DNA of 64,000 bases, from contig NZ_HE998567.1 of NCBI RefSeq assembly GCF_000327285.1, positions 1,139,210 to 1,203,209 of the forward strand, read 5' to 3'. This stretch comes from Holdemania massiliensis AP2 (GTDB taxonomy: Bacteria; Bacillota_I; Bacilli_A; Erysipelotrichales; Erysipelotrichaceae). Positions 45,685 through 54,435 of the stretch are shown here, piece after piece (position 1 is the first letter of the stretch; each line of letters begins with the position of its first letter). Both the position numbers and the translations under genes were made by a program. The notes under the pieces are model-generated. The model was given only the letters and a program-made list of their open reading frames with translations. It did not search any database and was not told where the DNA came from.

Positions 45685-46029
45685 TTACAGATCGGCTTGC
45701 GTTTGATGCTGGTATAATTCAACTGCCAGCTCGATGAGTTTTCCTCCATCCAAGCTGCCGTAGACTTTCTGGGGAATGACCCCAACCGCAACGTTATACG
45801 GCTTCGCTAATTCCGTGAATTTCGCTTTGAAATTTTCATAGTGCGGAGCCAATAACAGCACGTCAATTTTTGGTAGATACAGGACAGCTTCCGTTTCACT
45901 TTTAGCCTCAATTTTGATATCAAGACCTTTCTTCTTAGCCACTTTCCGTGCTCCCTGGGCTAAAAATCCGCTGGATAAACCGGCTCCGCAGCACAATAGA
46001 ACTTGAATGGGTTTTGTGTTTTTTTCCAT
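45685..46029 (-). CDS. PTS lactose/cellobiose-type IIB component
   Basis: This 114-residue IIB protein has the phosphocysteine loop VLLCCGAGLSSGFLAQG. It is the first gene of the operon IIB-IIC-IIA-GH1 and has AGGAG upstream of ATG 46029. Confidence 0.9.
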   Translation of the reverse strand: MEKNTKPIQVLLCCGAGLSSGFLAQGARKVAKKKGLDIKIEAKSETEAVLYLPKIDVLLLAPHYENFKAKFTELAKPYNVAVGVIPQKVYGSLDGGKLIELAVELYQHQTQADL

Positions 46030-46059
46030 TGATATACTCCTTTCCTATCTCGCAAAATC

Positions 46060-46088
46060 ATTATAATTTGTCTGTGAATTTGTCTCAA
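46060..46088 (-). promoter_or_regulatory. Promoter of the PTS operon
   Basis: On the minus strand TTGAGA (46088-46083) and a perfect TATAAT (46065-46060) are 17 bases apart. The start codon follows at 46029. No convincing cre site was found in the shared intergenic region. Confidence 0.7.
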
Positions 46089-46164
46089 CTTGACCTTTGC
46101 CCGCTGAAGTGCACAAGGATGACTCAAGTCAGAATACTTGCACGCTGCGGTGAAACCAGTTAGA

Positions 46165-46193
46165 TTGAATAAGATTTTTATTTTCTATATAAT
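46165..46193 (+). promoter_or_regulatory. Promoter of the PRD regulator
   Basis: TTGAAT (46165-46170) and TATAAT (46188-46193) are 17 bases apart, divergent from the PTS promoter. Confidence 0.7.
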
Positions 46194-46218
46194 AAGGCTA
46201 ACGAACGGCGGTGAGACG

Positions 46219-48114
46219 ATGGCGATGAATAAAAAAAAGACCCTGCTGCTTTATTTATGGGAGCGGAATTCCTTTTGTACAGCTTCAGAATTGGCGGATG
46301 TATTAGATGTTTCCATTCGCACTGTTAAAATGTACGTGAAAGAAATCAATACACTCGCACATCATAAAGTGATACTTTCATCCAATAAGGGATATACCGC
46401 GTTAAAAATCAACGATCTTGGTTTTCTCGATGAACCGCAAACACTGGCATTCAGTTATTCAGAACGTTCCATTTATATCATAAAAAAAATTCTGATTGAA
46501 CATAAGCCGCTCAACACCTTTGATCTTTGCGATGAATTGTTTATCAGCTATTCAACTTTAAAAAGTGATCTGGCGAAAATGAACACGCTTTATCAAATCT
46601 TTCATATCCATTTTTCTACGCAAAATGATATTATTCAAATTAAAGGATCCGAAAAAGATAAACGGGCTTTATTATCCAGTATTATTCGCCAGGAAACCAA
46701 TAATCGGATTCTCGATCTTGCCGCATTGAAAAAATCCTTCAATCCTACAGAAATTGAAAAAATATCGCAGATTCTCAATGATTTTTTCAAGAAGGACACC
46801 TTCAATCTTAATAATTTTTCATATACCAATCTGCTTTTACATTTTGCGATTCTGATTGAGCGCGTAAAAACAGGTCATTATTTATCTGAGATCCGTGAAA
46901 TTATGATTAAGAATCCTGAAGAGCGGAACTTAGTCAATCAGCTTTCTGCCCGGATAGAGCATGATTTCAGCATTCAGTTGAACACTTACGAAAAAAATGA
47001 AATTTATATCTTCTTTAAAACAAATATCAATTATCTTATCGATTCCAACTATGCAAAGCTAAGAGAATTAATTGGTGAAGATTATCTCACTCAGATTGTT
47101 AAGATCCTTGAAGAAATATCGCAGCTTTATTCGATTGATCTGAATCATGAAAGTTTTATTATTCCCTTTGGTCTGCATATCAAATCGCTGATTACGCGGG
47201 CTTCCTTAGGCAAGTACAATCGCAATCCTCTATCGGAAAAAATAAAACAGGATTGTCCGATCATTTATGATATCGCTATTTTTATCGCTCTGCGTCTTTC
47301 GGAAATCTATCAAGTTGAAATCCCTGAAGATGAGATCGCCTTTATTTTTCTGCATGTCGGTACGGAAATTGACCGTCAGAATACCGAGAATGATAAACTC
47401 CATTGTATATTGCTTTGTTCAGATTACCTTGGTTTGGAAAAGAAAATTTATCATCAGCTCATGCAGGACTACGCCGATGAGATCCTCATTGAAACTATTG
47501 TTTCCAGTTATGAAGAATTAAAACAGCATCATTTTGATCTGTTAATCACATTCCTTGAGGATGAACGAAATTATGAATATCCGTTCCTTTTACTGCTTCC
47601 TTTCCAGCTTGACAAACAGAAAAACGAAATTCGCGAAAAAATTTATGAAATCCAGCAGGCCAAAAAGAAAGCTCTGATTTTTAATCACTTTGATCATTAC
47701 TTTCATTCAGATTTATTCTTGGTTATGGAGGATGTTAGTCAGGATTATGTAATATCGACGCTCTGTGATCAGATGGAACGACTGGGCTTCATCGCCGCTT
47801 CATTTAAGACCTTTGTCAACGAACGGGAAAGAGCATCATCCACAGCCTTTGGCTGTATTGCAATTCCGCATTCAGTTCATATGGATGCCTATCAAACTAA
47901 AATCGGTGTTGCCGTGAGCCGCAGCGGCATTGTTTGGGGAAATAACGTCGTCAATATTATTTTGTTGATTGCGATCAACAAATATGATAAACAAGTTCTT
48001 TTAACTATCAATGAGTTTATTTTATCCATGTTTGAGAATCAGGAGATCCTCACCTTGGCAAAAAACACTTCCACTTTAGCTGAATTTAAAGACATTATAC
48101 TGACTAACCTTTAA
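46219..48114 (+). CDS. PRD-containing PTS-controlled transcriptional activator
   Basis: This regulator of about 631 residues starts at ATG 46219 (GGTGAG upstream). It has an N-terminal HTH pair (about 1-140, with FCTASELADVLDVSIRTVKM), two PRDs (about 170-400, with FAILIERVKTG and FIFLHVGTEIDR), a IIB-like region and a C-terminal IIA domain (about 500-630) with FGCIAIPHSVH as the phospho-His site. This is the LicR/MtlR arrangement: activated by HPr phosphorylation and inhibited by the cognate IIB. Divergent position makes the PTS-GH1 operon its target. Confidence 0.88.
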   Translation: MAMNKKKTLLLYLWERNSFCTASELADVLDVSIRTVKMYVKEINTLAHHKVILSSNKGYTALKINDLGFLDEPQTLAFSYSERSIYIIKKILIEHKPLNTFDLCDELFISYSTLKSDLAKMNTLYQIFHIHFSTQNDIIQIKGSEKDKRALLSSIIRQETNNRILDLAALKKSFNPTEIEKISQILNDFFKKDTFNLNNFSYTNLLLHFAILIERVKTGHYLSEIREIMIKNPEERNLVNQLSARIEHDFSIQLNTYEKNEIYIFFKTNINYLIDSNYAKLRELIGEDYLTQIVKILEEISQLYSIDLNHESFIIPFGLHIKSLITRASLGKYNRNPLSEKIKQDCPIIYDIAIFIALRLSEIYQVEIPEDEIAFIFLHVGTEIDRQNTENDKLHCILLCSDYLGLEKKIYHQLMQDYADEILIETIVSSYEELKQHHFDLLITFLEDERNYEYPFLLLLPFQLDKQKNEIREKIYEIQQAKKKALIFNHFDHYFHSDLFLVMEDVSQDYVISTLCDQMERLGFIAASFKTFVNERERASSTAFGCIAIPHSVHMDAYQTKIGVAVSRSGIVWGNNVVNIILLIAINKYDKQVLLTINEFILSMFENQEILTLAKNTSTLAEFKDIILTNL

Positions 48115-48191
48115 AATACGCTGTACCCGACGTCAATCAATTCAAACAGAATATACCTGTCTTCGATTCCTCATCCAGCATGGCCTAACAG

Positions 48192-48246
48192 AAAATGTCC
48201 CGGATTCCAGCTTTTAAACTTTAGCTGAAAAATACCAGGACATTTT
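48192..48246. terminator. Bidirectional terminator
   Basis: AAAATGTCC (48192-48200) pairs with GGACATTTT (48238-48246), with a smaller inner hairpin. It lies between the converging PRD-regulator and kinase-like genes. Confidence 0.7.
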
Positions 48247-48264
48247 TATATTGATCTTTATTTC

Positions 48265-48837
48265 TTAACCCTTCCAGTTTTTCGCAGCCAGTACAATCAG
48301 GTCTTTGGCCAGATCCAAACCGATGGAACTGTTGATCATCAGATCATAGGATTCACTGTCGCCCCATTTTTTATCCGTGTAATACTCATAATACGCCTTA
48401 CGTTCTTTATCCGTCCGAAGGATCAAGGCCCGGATATCCCGTTCCTTGCGATTATAAAATGTCTTTACCCGCTGAATTCGATCCGGCAGTGGTGCGTTAA
48501 TGAACACGCTGCAGATGTTTTGTCCATGCAGAACATAATCAGCACACCGCCCGACAATGACACAAGGCTGCACCGCCAGCTGCTGAATGATCTCGGATTG
48601 GGTCATAAATACCTGAACGTCAATCATCTGCGTCAAACTGAACAGCGGATTGCTCAGCACAGAACGCTTCATTTCCTCATTTTTGACAACCTCTTCAGAA
48701 AACCCCGTCTTCTCTGCGGTCATCGAAATCACTTCTTTGTCATAATACGGAATCTGCAGCGTTTCCGCTACTTGACGTGCAACATCACGCCCCGCTGAAC
48801 CATATTGCCGACTCACTGTAATGATTGGTAATCCCAT
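48265..48837 (-). CDS. Cytidylate-kinase-like protein
   Basis: This 190-residue P-loop protein begins LPIITVSRQYGSAGRDVARQ, the modified Walker A of the cytidylate-kinase-like family (which differs from essential Cmk). It also has PCVIVGRCADYVL and the lid-like NRKERDIRAL segment. Its substrate is unknown; family members occur in many gut Firmicutes. It is monocistronic between two terminators. Confidence 0.85.
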   Translation of the reverse strand: MGLPIITVSRQYGSAGRDVARQVAETLQIPYYDKEVISMTAEKTGFSEEVVKNEEMKRSVLSNPLFSLTQMIDVQVFMTQSEIIQQLAVQPCVIVGRCADYVLHGQNICSVFINAPLPDRIQRVKTFYNRKERDIRALILRTDKERKAYYEYYTDKKWGDSESYDLMINSSIGLDLAKDLIVLAAKNWKG

Positions 48838-48910
48838 GTTTCTTCCCTCGCTTCTCCCTATCTTGATAATCTCATTGTAACAGGGCGGAAATGAATGTCA
48901 ACTGAAAGAA

Positions 48911-48934
48911 AAGACCCGCTTTGCAGCAGGTCTT
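48911..48934 (-). terminator. Terminator of the marR-sigE side
   Basis: Minus-strand AAGACC-TGCTGCAAAGCG-GGTCTT forms a stem followed by TTTCTTT, 34 bases after the MarR-type stop. Confidence 0.7.
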
Positions 48935-48967
48935 AATTGAGAATCTTTAAATGCACAGGGATTGGAT

Positions 48968-49471
48968 CTAAACCGAATCCTGTGTTTTCGATTTGGCTTT
49001 CCCAGATGTGCGCCGCTTCGGCTTTTCATTTTTTTCCAATTCTGAACGGAAGTAATTCAAAATCTTTTCCAGACTTTCGATCATCACTTCTTCTTTTTCC
49101 AGATCCAGATCAGCAATGCAGCTGTCCACCATTTCTTCATGGAATTGATGATGAATCCGCAGCACTTCATTAGCCTTGCCGGACAGCAGAAGTCTGACTA
49201 CCCGCTTGTCCTGCAAATCCTTGCATTTTATGATATACCCTTTACGGACCAGCGAATTCACAGCGACGCTCAAAGTCCCTGGGGTCACCATTTGCAGCCG
49301 GGCAACGTCACCTAATGTCTTGGTTTCACTTTTCTCAACATTTTCTAAAATATGAACTTCCGTCATTGAAAGCGTGACACCCTGATGTTTCATATACTGT
49401 TCTTCAATAAATAAAATATGGTTAAATACTTCAACCAGCAAACCATTGACTGTTTCGCGAACACGACTCAT
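48968..49471 (-). CDS. MarR-family regulator, FabT-like
   Basis: This 167-residue MarR protein has the winged helix LGDVARLQMVTPGTLSVAVN and DKRVVRLLLSGKANEVLRIH with the FabT-like HHQFHEEMV helix. FabT-type regulators repress fatty-acid synthesis genes in streptococci and relatives. The C-terminal tail (KPKRRTSGKAKSKTQ) is basic and longer than usual. ATG at 49471 with GGGTGG upstream is preferred over an upstream in-frame start that adds non-conserved residues. A fatty-acid target is inferred only. Confidence 0.75.
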   Translation of the reverse strand: MSRVRETVNGLLVEVFNHILFIEEQYMKHQGVTLSMTEVHILENVEKSETKTLGDVARLQMVTPGTLSVAVNSLVRKGYIIKCKDLQDKRVVRLLLSGKANEVLRIHHQFHEEMVDSCIADLDLEKEEVMIESLEKILNYFRSELEKNEKPKRRTSGKAKSKTQDSV

Positions 49472-49536
49472 GATGCCACCCCCGTCGTGTCCATTGTAGC
49501 CTTTTCTTTCAGACTCTGTCAAGGTTTATCCGCGCT

Positions 49537-50235
49537 TTATTCCTGTTTGATCAATTGATTTCTAAGCTTTTGAATGATTCGTTTTTCTAACCTTGAGATA
49601 TACGATTGGGATATGCCTAACTGATCCGCGATGTCCTTCTGCGTTAATTCTTCATGGTTAATGCCATACCGCATTTCCAGAATCATCCGCTCGTTGTCTT
49701 TCAATTTGCTCATGGCTTTCAACAGCTGCCGTTTATCTTCTTCCGCATAAAAGCTTTCTGCGACGATATCGCCTTCTGTTCCAAGAATATCGGATAACAA
49801 CAGTTCATTGCCGTCATAATCGACATTCAGCGGTTCATCAAATGAAATCTCTGTTTTCCGACGGCTTTTCTTGCGCAAAAACATCAGAATTTCATTTTCA
49901 ATGCAGCGCGAAGCATACGTCACTAATTTTATATTCTTATCCCGTTTGAATGTGTTCACGGCTTTGATCAGACCGATCGTCCCAATGCTGATCAGATCCT
50001 CCATAAAAATCGGATTCGTTTCATAGCGTTTGGCAATATAAACAACTAAGCGCAGATTATGCTCAATCAGTGTATCCCGGGCCTGCTGATCACCATTCTC
50101 CAAAGCAATCAGTGCCGCTTCCTCTTCATCGCGGGCAAGTGGATGCGGCAGGACGTCATTACCTTGAATAAAATAGACCAGACGGCTTCGCTTTCCGAAC
50201 AGAAAAATCTTTAACTTCAATAACCAACGTTTCAT
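49537..50235 (-). CDS. sigE: Sporulation sigma factor E precursor
   Basis: This 232-residue protein is sigma-E of the mother cell, with an N-terminal pro-sequence (MKRWLLKLKIFLFGKRSRL), region 2 NLRLVVYIAKRYETNPIFM and DLISIGTIGLIKAVNTF, and region 4 GISQSYISRLEKRIIQKL. It directs early mother-cell transcription after cleavage of the pro-sequence by SpoIIGA. The spoIIGA-like gene lies two bases upstream. It shows the organism has an endospore pathway. Confidence 0.93.
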   Translation of the reverse strand: MKRWLLKLKIFLFGKRSRLVYFIQGNDVLPHPLARDEEEAALIALENGDQQARDTLIEHNLRLVVYIAKRYETNPIFMEDLISIGTIGLIKAVNTFKRDKNIKLVTYASRCIENEILMFLRKKSRRKTEISFDEPLNVDYDGNELLLSDILGTEGDIVAESFYAEEDKRQLLKAMSKLKDNERMILEMRYGINHEELTQKDIADQLGISQSYISRLEKRIIQKLRNQLIKQE

Positions 50236-50237
50236 TT

Positions 50238-50978
50238 CTATCCTTGACCTGTAAACAGCGTGACGTTAAGCAGAGCATCATAACCGCAGTCGTTCAGTGT
50301 TTCACTGAAGGCCAGCCAGACCGGCTGCGAACAACCACCCTGAATCTGCAGTGAAGCCGGAATGGCCACCACATCACGAACACCGGTAATGGTTTGAATA
50401 GGAAGTACACGAACCGGCTTCGTTGTCAGCTGACATTGGACTTCATGCGTGCAGAAAATAAGCGGCCGGCCTTCGATCACAGCACTGTTGCCGGAATCTA
50501 AGTAGCCGGATAAAGCTAGTTCACAATCCCCTGCCCGTAACGTGACCGGATACAAAAAAGCCGTTTCTGACAATCCGTGACCGATTTTCCGTTGAATCAT
50601 GAAATCCCAAAGCAGTAAGATGCCGGCCGCCACCAGCCATTGCCAGCAAGAAGTGGGTAAAAATAGTTGAAAATGAACAAGGGATCCCTGCCATAATTTC
50701 ATCAATCCAAATTCCAGCAGAAAACGCATACCCAAGGCAAAGACGGAGGCCTGTAAACCGAATGAAAAAACGGCTAAAACGCTGATCAATTCTATAATGG
50801 CACAAATCCAGATCGCTCCCTCAAACCAGCATATACAGGCCGTTAGGGGAGCCAGAGGACTCAGTATCAACAGCTTTTTTAACCGTACTGGCCGGCGGCA
50901 AAGCCAAGCTGAACTCAACCATACAGAACAGTTCAAAATCGTTCCCAATATTACGGTTACTTCCACATAACTGTTCAC
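50238..50978 (-). CDS. spoIIGA: SpoIIGA-like sigma-E processing protease
   Basis: This 246-residue protein has about five membrane helices in the first 130 residues and a C-terminal aspartic-protease-like domain with LSGYLDSGNSAVIEG, where Asp161 is the catalytic Asp. It is shorter than Bacillus SpoIIGA (about 309), with the cytoplasmic domain reduced. Start is GTG at 50978, seven bases after AAAGGAG. The spoIIGA-sigE order and two-base spacing are as in Bacillus. Confidence 0.85.
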   Translation of the reverse strand: MNSYVEVTVILGTILNCSVWLSSAWLCRRPVRLKKLLILSPLAPLTACICWFEGAIWICAIIELISVLAVFSFGLQASVFALGMRFLLEFGLMKLWQGSLVHFQLFLPTSCWQWLVAAGILLLWDFMIQRKIGHGLSETAFLYPVTLRAGDCELALSGYLDSGNSAVIEGRPLIFCTHEVQCQLTTKPVRVLPIQTITGVRDVVAIPASLQIQGGCSQPVWLAFSETLNDCGYDALLNVTLFTGQG

Positions 50979-51101
50979 GCTTTTCTCCTTTCTCTACGTT
51001 CTATGATAGAAAAAGAGCTGAGCATTTTTTGTCGTTTTGCCCACCTGGTCTGTGAAAGTTCATTTCAGATAGTTCCGAATAATATATCAGAGATTTCTAG
51101 C

Positions 51102-51140
51102 GCGAACCTAAGGTAAACATAGAATCCCTGGGAGGTTCGC
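51102..51140 (+). promoter_or_regulatory. CRISPR leader inverted repeat
   Basis: GCGAACCT (51102-51109) and AGGTTCGC (51133-51140) form an inverted repeat about 108 bases ahead of the first CRISPR repeat. The region 51000-51247 has no gene and looks like the leader; leaders of type I-C arrays often carry a similar GCGAACCT/AGGTTCGC pair (from memory). Confidence 0.55.
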
Positions 51141-51247
51141 ACCGGAAATATGTGAAAAATAAGGAAAGAGTTGCAAGTAGATTGGTTATTCGCTATTATA
51201 GAAGTAAGATAAGAATCACCTAAATATCTATTAGTTTCTTATTCGCT

Positions 51248-51957
51248 GCCGCATCGCTCACAGGCGGTGCGTGGATTGAAATGATAATCTTTTGCTCACT
51301 GCTCAAGTCCATGCCACGTCGCATCGCTCACAGGCGGTGCGTGGATTGAAATTATGTATTTCCGCAGCGCTTCCAGGTCTGGCTTTGTCGCATCGCTCAC
51401 AGGCGGTGCGTGGATTGAAATAGACCACAAGTTGCGCTGTTGCGCTACCGTGGTTAAGTCGCATCGCTCACAGGCGGTGCGTGGATTGAAATCACATTAC
51501 CATCTATTGAAATTCCCATAGTTTCAGTCGCATCGCTCACAGGCGGTGCGTGGATTGAAATCTGCAATGCGTCACTAGTAAATCCTGCTGATTCAGTCGC
51601 ATCGCTCACAGGCGGTGCGTGGATTGAAATTCATATAAATCTCCTTTCTGAGGATATAGGATAGGTCGCATCGCTCACAGGCGGTGCGTGGATTGAAATG
51701 CGGTCACACCAACCTGTGACTCTAACGTATCGGGTCGCATCGCTCACAGACGGTGCGTGGATTGAAATCTCCACTACCTGTTTTTACGGCTGGAAGGCTC
51801 CGTCGCATCGCTCACAGGCGGTGCGTGGATTGAAATAGAATAAATCCCTTCCGCAGCTCATTCCGGCGATAGTCGCATCGCTCACAGGCGGTGCGTGGAT
51901 TGAAATGGCTTTGACCTCGATCCCGATAAATCTGCCAGCTATGTCGCATCGCTCACA
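51248..51957 (+). CRISPR. Type I-C-like CRISPR array, 10 full repeats and one partial, no adjacent cas genes
   Basis: Ten 35-base repeats start at 51248, 51318, 51387, 51458, 51527, 51596, 51665, 51734, 51802 and 51872; a truncated repeat of 15 bases lies at 51943-51957. Spacers are 33-36 bases. The repeat begins GTCGCATCGCTCACAGGCGG and ends GTGCGTGGATTGAAAT; CGCATCGC and GCGGTGCG form the stem with a TCACAG-type loop. The end matches type I-C repeats. Repeat 1 has C for T at base 2 and repeat 8 has A for G in the loop-side stem. The truncated last repeat and the upstream leader place transcription on the plus strand. No cas gene is present in the window, so Cas proteins would have to come from elsewhere. 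Confidence 0.97.
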
Positions 51958-51974
51958 CTACAAGGATAAAATAT

Positions 51975-52009
51975 ACAGAAAAAGAGGACTGATCATCCTC
52001 TTTTTCTGT
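51975..52009. terminator. Perfect hairpin after the CRISPR array
   Basis: ACAGAAAAAGAGGA (51975-51988) and TCCTCTTTTTCTGT (51996-52009) pair perfectly over 14 bases. It lies 18 bases past the last partial repeat and could end the array transcript. Confidence 0.65.
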
Positions 52010-52116
52010 TTGTATTTCAACACGCTGATTAAATATTTAAAAATGATAAATCTAGCTTAGTTATATAAACCTCCGTAAATGACATAGGCAGCACAATTAG
52101 AATCACACCTCTTGAA

Positions 52117-52677
52117 TCAAAATGAATCTGTATTATCTTTTAATAGAACTTCCTTTCCCCATTTCGTGTTTTGTAATGCTTTAAATATCAGCCAGCCTAA
52201 CATACCTCCTGCCACATTCATAATCAAATCATCAATATCTGCAGAACGGCCAATGAAATACTGCAAAACTTCTATGAATAAAGAACTTCCTGCAAGGCTT
52301 ATCAGGCAGATTCCTGCTTTGCGGCATTGAGGTAAACATACAGGAATTAAAAAGCCCAGAGGAACAAACATTGCAATATTCAATAATAATTGCTCGATCA
52401 TTCGCGCAAATCCCATTTGATAGGTTTCCTGTATCCAAACAAACGGAATAAAATTAACAAGATGTACAGGTGGAAGAAACGCATAAGGTCCAAACATGAT
52501 AAGGTCAAGACCCACGGTTGCAAAAAATACCAAAAGTCCATAAGCGACTAGTCCCCAAACCATCAGTTTACGAATTTTTGTACGATCAGTACGCCTGCGA
52601 TATCTGCGCGTGAAAAACCAGGCAGCTAAACAAGAGATCGGCACACCGATAATCGAAATTCCTATAACCATTCCCAT
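52117..52677 (-). CDS. VanZ-family membrane protein
   Basis: This 186-residue protein has four to five membrane helices with the VanZ pattern: VNFIPFVWI near residue 85, then MFVPLGFLIPV and FIGRSADIDDLIMNVAGGMLG. VanZ homologues raise teicoplanin resistance by an unclear route. It is a single gene between the CRISPR terminator and HPF. Confidence 0.85.
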   Translation of the reverse strand: MGMVIGISIIGVPISCLAAWFFTRRYRRRTDRTKIRKLMVWGLVAYGLLVFFATVGLDLIMFGPYAFLPPVHLVNFIPFVWIQETYQMGFARMIEQLLLNIAMFVPLGFLIPVCLPQCRKAGICLISLAGSSLFIEVLQYFIGRSADIDDLIMNVAGGMLGWLIFKALQNTKWGKEVLLKDNTDSF

Positions 52678-52783
52678 ATGCTTTATACCCCTTCAAATTA
52701 GAATCTTATTATACTCTCAAAACCAGACTTTAAAATGACTGCTATCCAAAGGATAAAGTGACAGTTCAGTCACACGAAAAAAA

Positions 52784-52801
52784 GAACGGCGTTAACCGTT
52801 C
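52784..52801 (-). terminator. Terminator of hpf
   Basis: Minus-strand GAACGG/CCGTTC stem with a seven-base T tract, 13 bases after the hpf stop. Confidence 0.75.
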
Positions 52802-52813
52802 CTTGAAATTCAA

Positions 52814-53347
52814 TTATTCGTCTTCCGTCTCCAAGAGGCCATAACCTCCGCTGTTACGTTTGTAGACGACCGCAATTCCGTCCGTTTCTTCATCCGTGTA
52901 GATAAAGAAGGAATGACCCAGCATTTCCATTCGCATAATTGCTTCTTCCAGATCCATACGCTGAGCTTTGACTGTTTTAGTTCTGACAGCGATATCTCCT
53001 TGATCCAACTTTACATTGTCCTGTTCAACAAAGCTGAGCGCCAGTTTTTCACGATGGCGGCGGGATAAGCGTGTTTTCTGGCGGCGAACCTGATCTTCTA
53101 ACTTATCAATCGCCAGATCAATGGCCGCATATAAATCTTCATGTTCAACTTCTGTTCTCAAGATTCCTACTTTGGTAGGGATCGTGACTTCAATTTTCTG
53201 TGTGAGAGGATAAGTGCGTACAACAACACGGGCTCTTGTTTCCGGATCAATTAACAGATATTTGTCCAAGAAAGATAATTTCTTTTCAATTTTCTGTCTC
53301 ATTCCTTCCGTGATGCTGACATTTTTTCCGACAATCTCAAATTTCAT
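52814..53347 (-). CDS. hpf: Ribosome hibernation promoting factor, long form
   Basis: This 177-residue protein has an N-terminal HPF/YfiA domain (MKFEIVGKNVSITEGMRQKI, about 1-100) and the C-terminal dimerising domain (about 118-177, with EEAIMRMEMLGHSFFIYTDE and GIAVVYKRNSGGYGLL) of the long Firmicute form. It pairs ribosomes into inactive 100S dimers in stationary phase or stress. AGGAGG precedes ATG. Confidence 0.95.
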   Translation of the reverse strand: MKFEIVGKNVSITEGMRQKIEKKLSFLDKYLLIDPETRARVVVRTYPLTQKIEVTIPTKVGILRTEVEHEDLYAAIDLAIDKLEDQVRRQKTRLSRRHREKLALSFVEQDNVKLDQGDIAVRTKTVKAQRMDLEEAIMRMEMLGHSFFIYTDEETDGIAVVYKRNSGGYGLLETEDE

Positions 53348-53444
53348 GGATAATTCCTCCTTTGATGTACTTTTAGTATAAGCTGTTCCAAAGAAAAAAA
53401 TCAGTCTTTAAACGTCACTACTTTCGTGTTATACTGAAAGCGTA

Positions 53445-53473
53445 AGGGCTGATTTCTGTAAATCAGCCCCTTT
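53445..53473. repeat. Hairpin between the M19 gene and hpf
   Basis: GGGCTGATTT and AAATCAGCCC form a long stem around CTGT, followed on the plus strand by CTTTTTC. No plus-strand gene ends here and the minus strand lacks a T tract, so its role is unclear. Confidence 0.5.
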
Positions 53474-53482
53474 TTCTTACAT

Positions 53483-54424
53483 TTATGATTTTAAAACCTG
53501 GCGCAGAAGCTTTAAGACATTATCATAGCCAATCGCTTGGCACTCCATTTCTGAGAAGCCCTGCGTTTTTAGACCCTTGATCAGATTCTGCGCCTGAACG
53601 GCACTGGCAAGATCACTGCCCATGGATGTCGCATGATCTTCAAAGAAATCCATAAAATCAAATCCGACTGCAACATGCTCCATTCCGACTAAATCCGCAA
53701 TATGACGGCCATGGGCAGCCAGATGCAGCGCATCCTGATTTTCAGGCTTGGCATCAATGAAATTCTTCGCTGCATTCAAACCGATCACACCACCCTTGGC
53801 GGCAATCGCCATGATCTGCTGATCAGTCAGGTTGCGGTGTACTTCGCAGAGCACACGGGTATTGGAATGAGTGGCGATCAGAGGACCGCGCACAATCTCA
53901 ACCATATCCCAGAACGTTTTTTCATTTGTATGTGATACATCTAGGATCATTCCCAATTCATCCATCTTTCGGACAGCTTTGCGGCCTTCTTCGGTTAATC
54001 CGCGCGTCACAGTCCCTTTTACGCCGGTGGCCAGCGCATTTTCGTCATTCCAGCACAAGGAAGCAATGCGAACTCCCTGATCATACAGCCATTGAATTTT
54101 TTCTTCTGCCTGTTCCCGAATTCCGCACATGCCTTCTACAGTCATCACAACATGCGGTTTTCCGGTTTCTTCCAAATCCGCTTTGGATTTTACCCACGTA
54201 ACGGCATCCAGATTTTCTTCAATTTCCTGACGGGTGGCTAAGACCATTTTCTGCATTCGCTCCCAGTCTTCTGATCCTTCAAAATAACTGGCAATGCCTA
54301 CGCCAAGAACTTCACCCTGCAGTAACTTGGGCAGATGCTCCTCTTTCAATACGTGCATTTTTCCCTGTTCGTGCTTGCGCAGGATGTCCCAGCCGATATC
54401 GGCATGCAAATCAAAAATTCTCAT
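53483..54424 (-). CDS. Membrane dipeptidase (peptidase M19)
   Basis: This 313-residue protein starts at ATG 54424 (GAAAGGGG upstream) with MRIFDLHADIGWDIL, where the HxD pair binds zinc. TVEGMCG supplies the bridging Glu, LDVSHTNEKTFWDM and PLIATHSNTRVLCEVHRNL the remaining His ligands, and VAVGFDFMDFF the catalytic Asp region. M19 enzymes cleave dipeptides, often with a D residue or from bacterial wall peptides. An upstream in-frame extension has no homology and was not used. The gene follows the DUF2779 nuclease by 11 bases. Confidence 0.9.
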   Translation of the reverse strand: MRIFDLHADIGWDILRKHEQGKMHVLKEEHLPKLLQGEVLGVGIASYFEGSEDWERMQKMVLATRQEIEENLDAVTWVKSKADLEETGKPHVVMTVEGMCGIREQAEEKIQWLYDQGVRIASLCWNDENALATGVKGTVTRGLTEEGRKAVRKMDELGMILDVSHTNEKTFWDMVEIVRGPLIATHSNTRVLCEVHRNLTDQQIMAIAAKGGVIGLNAAKNFIDAKPENQDALHLAAHGRHIADLVGMEHVAVGFDFMDFFEDHATSMGSDLASAVQAQNLIKGLKTQGFSEMECQAIGYDNVLKLLRQVLKS

Positions 54425-54435
54425 TTTTTCCCCTT

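Noticed and set aside
46030-46218. A cre site for CcpA control of the PTS operon
   Set aside because: No stretch fits the 14-base cre consensus well enough.
51030-51036. TGTCGTT as a Spo0A box for the spoIIGA-sigE promoter
   Set aside because: It differs from the 0A-box consensus and stands alone, without a well-placed promoter, so it is not supported.
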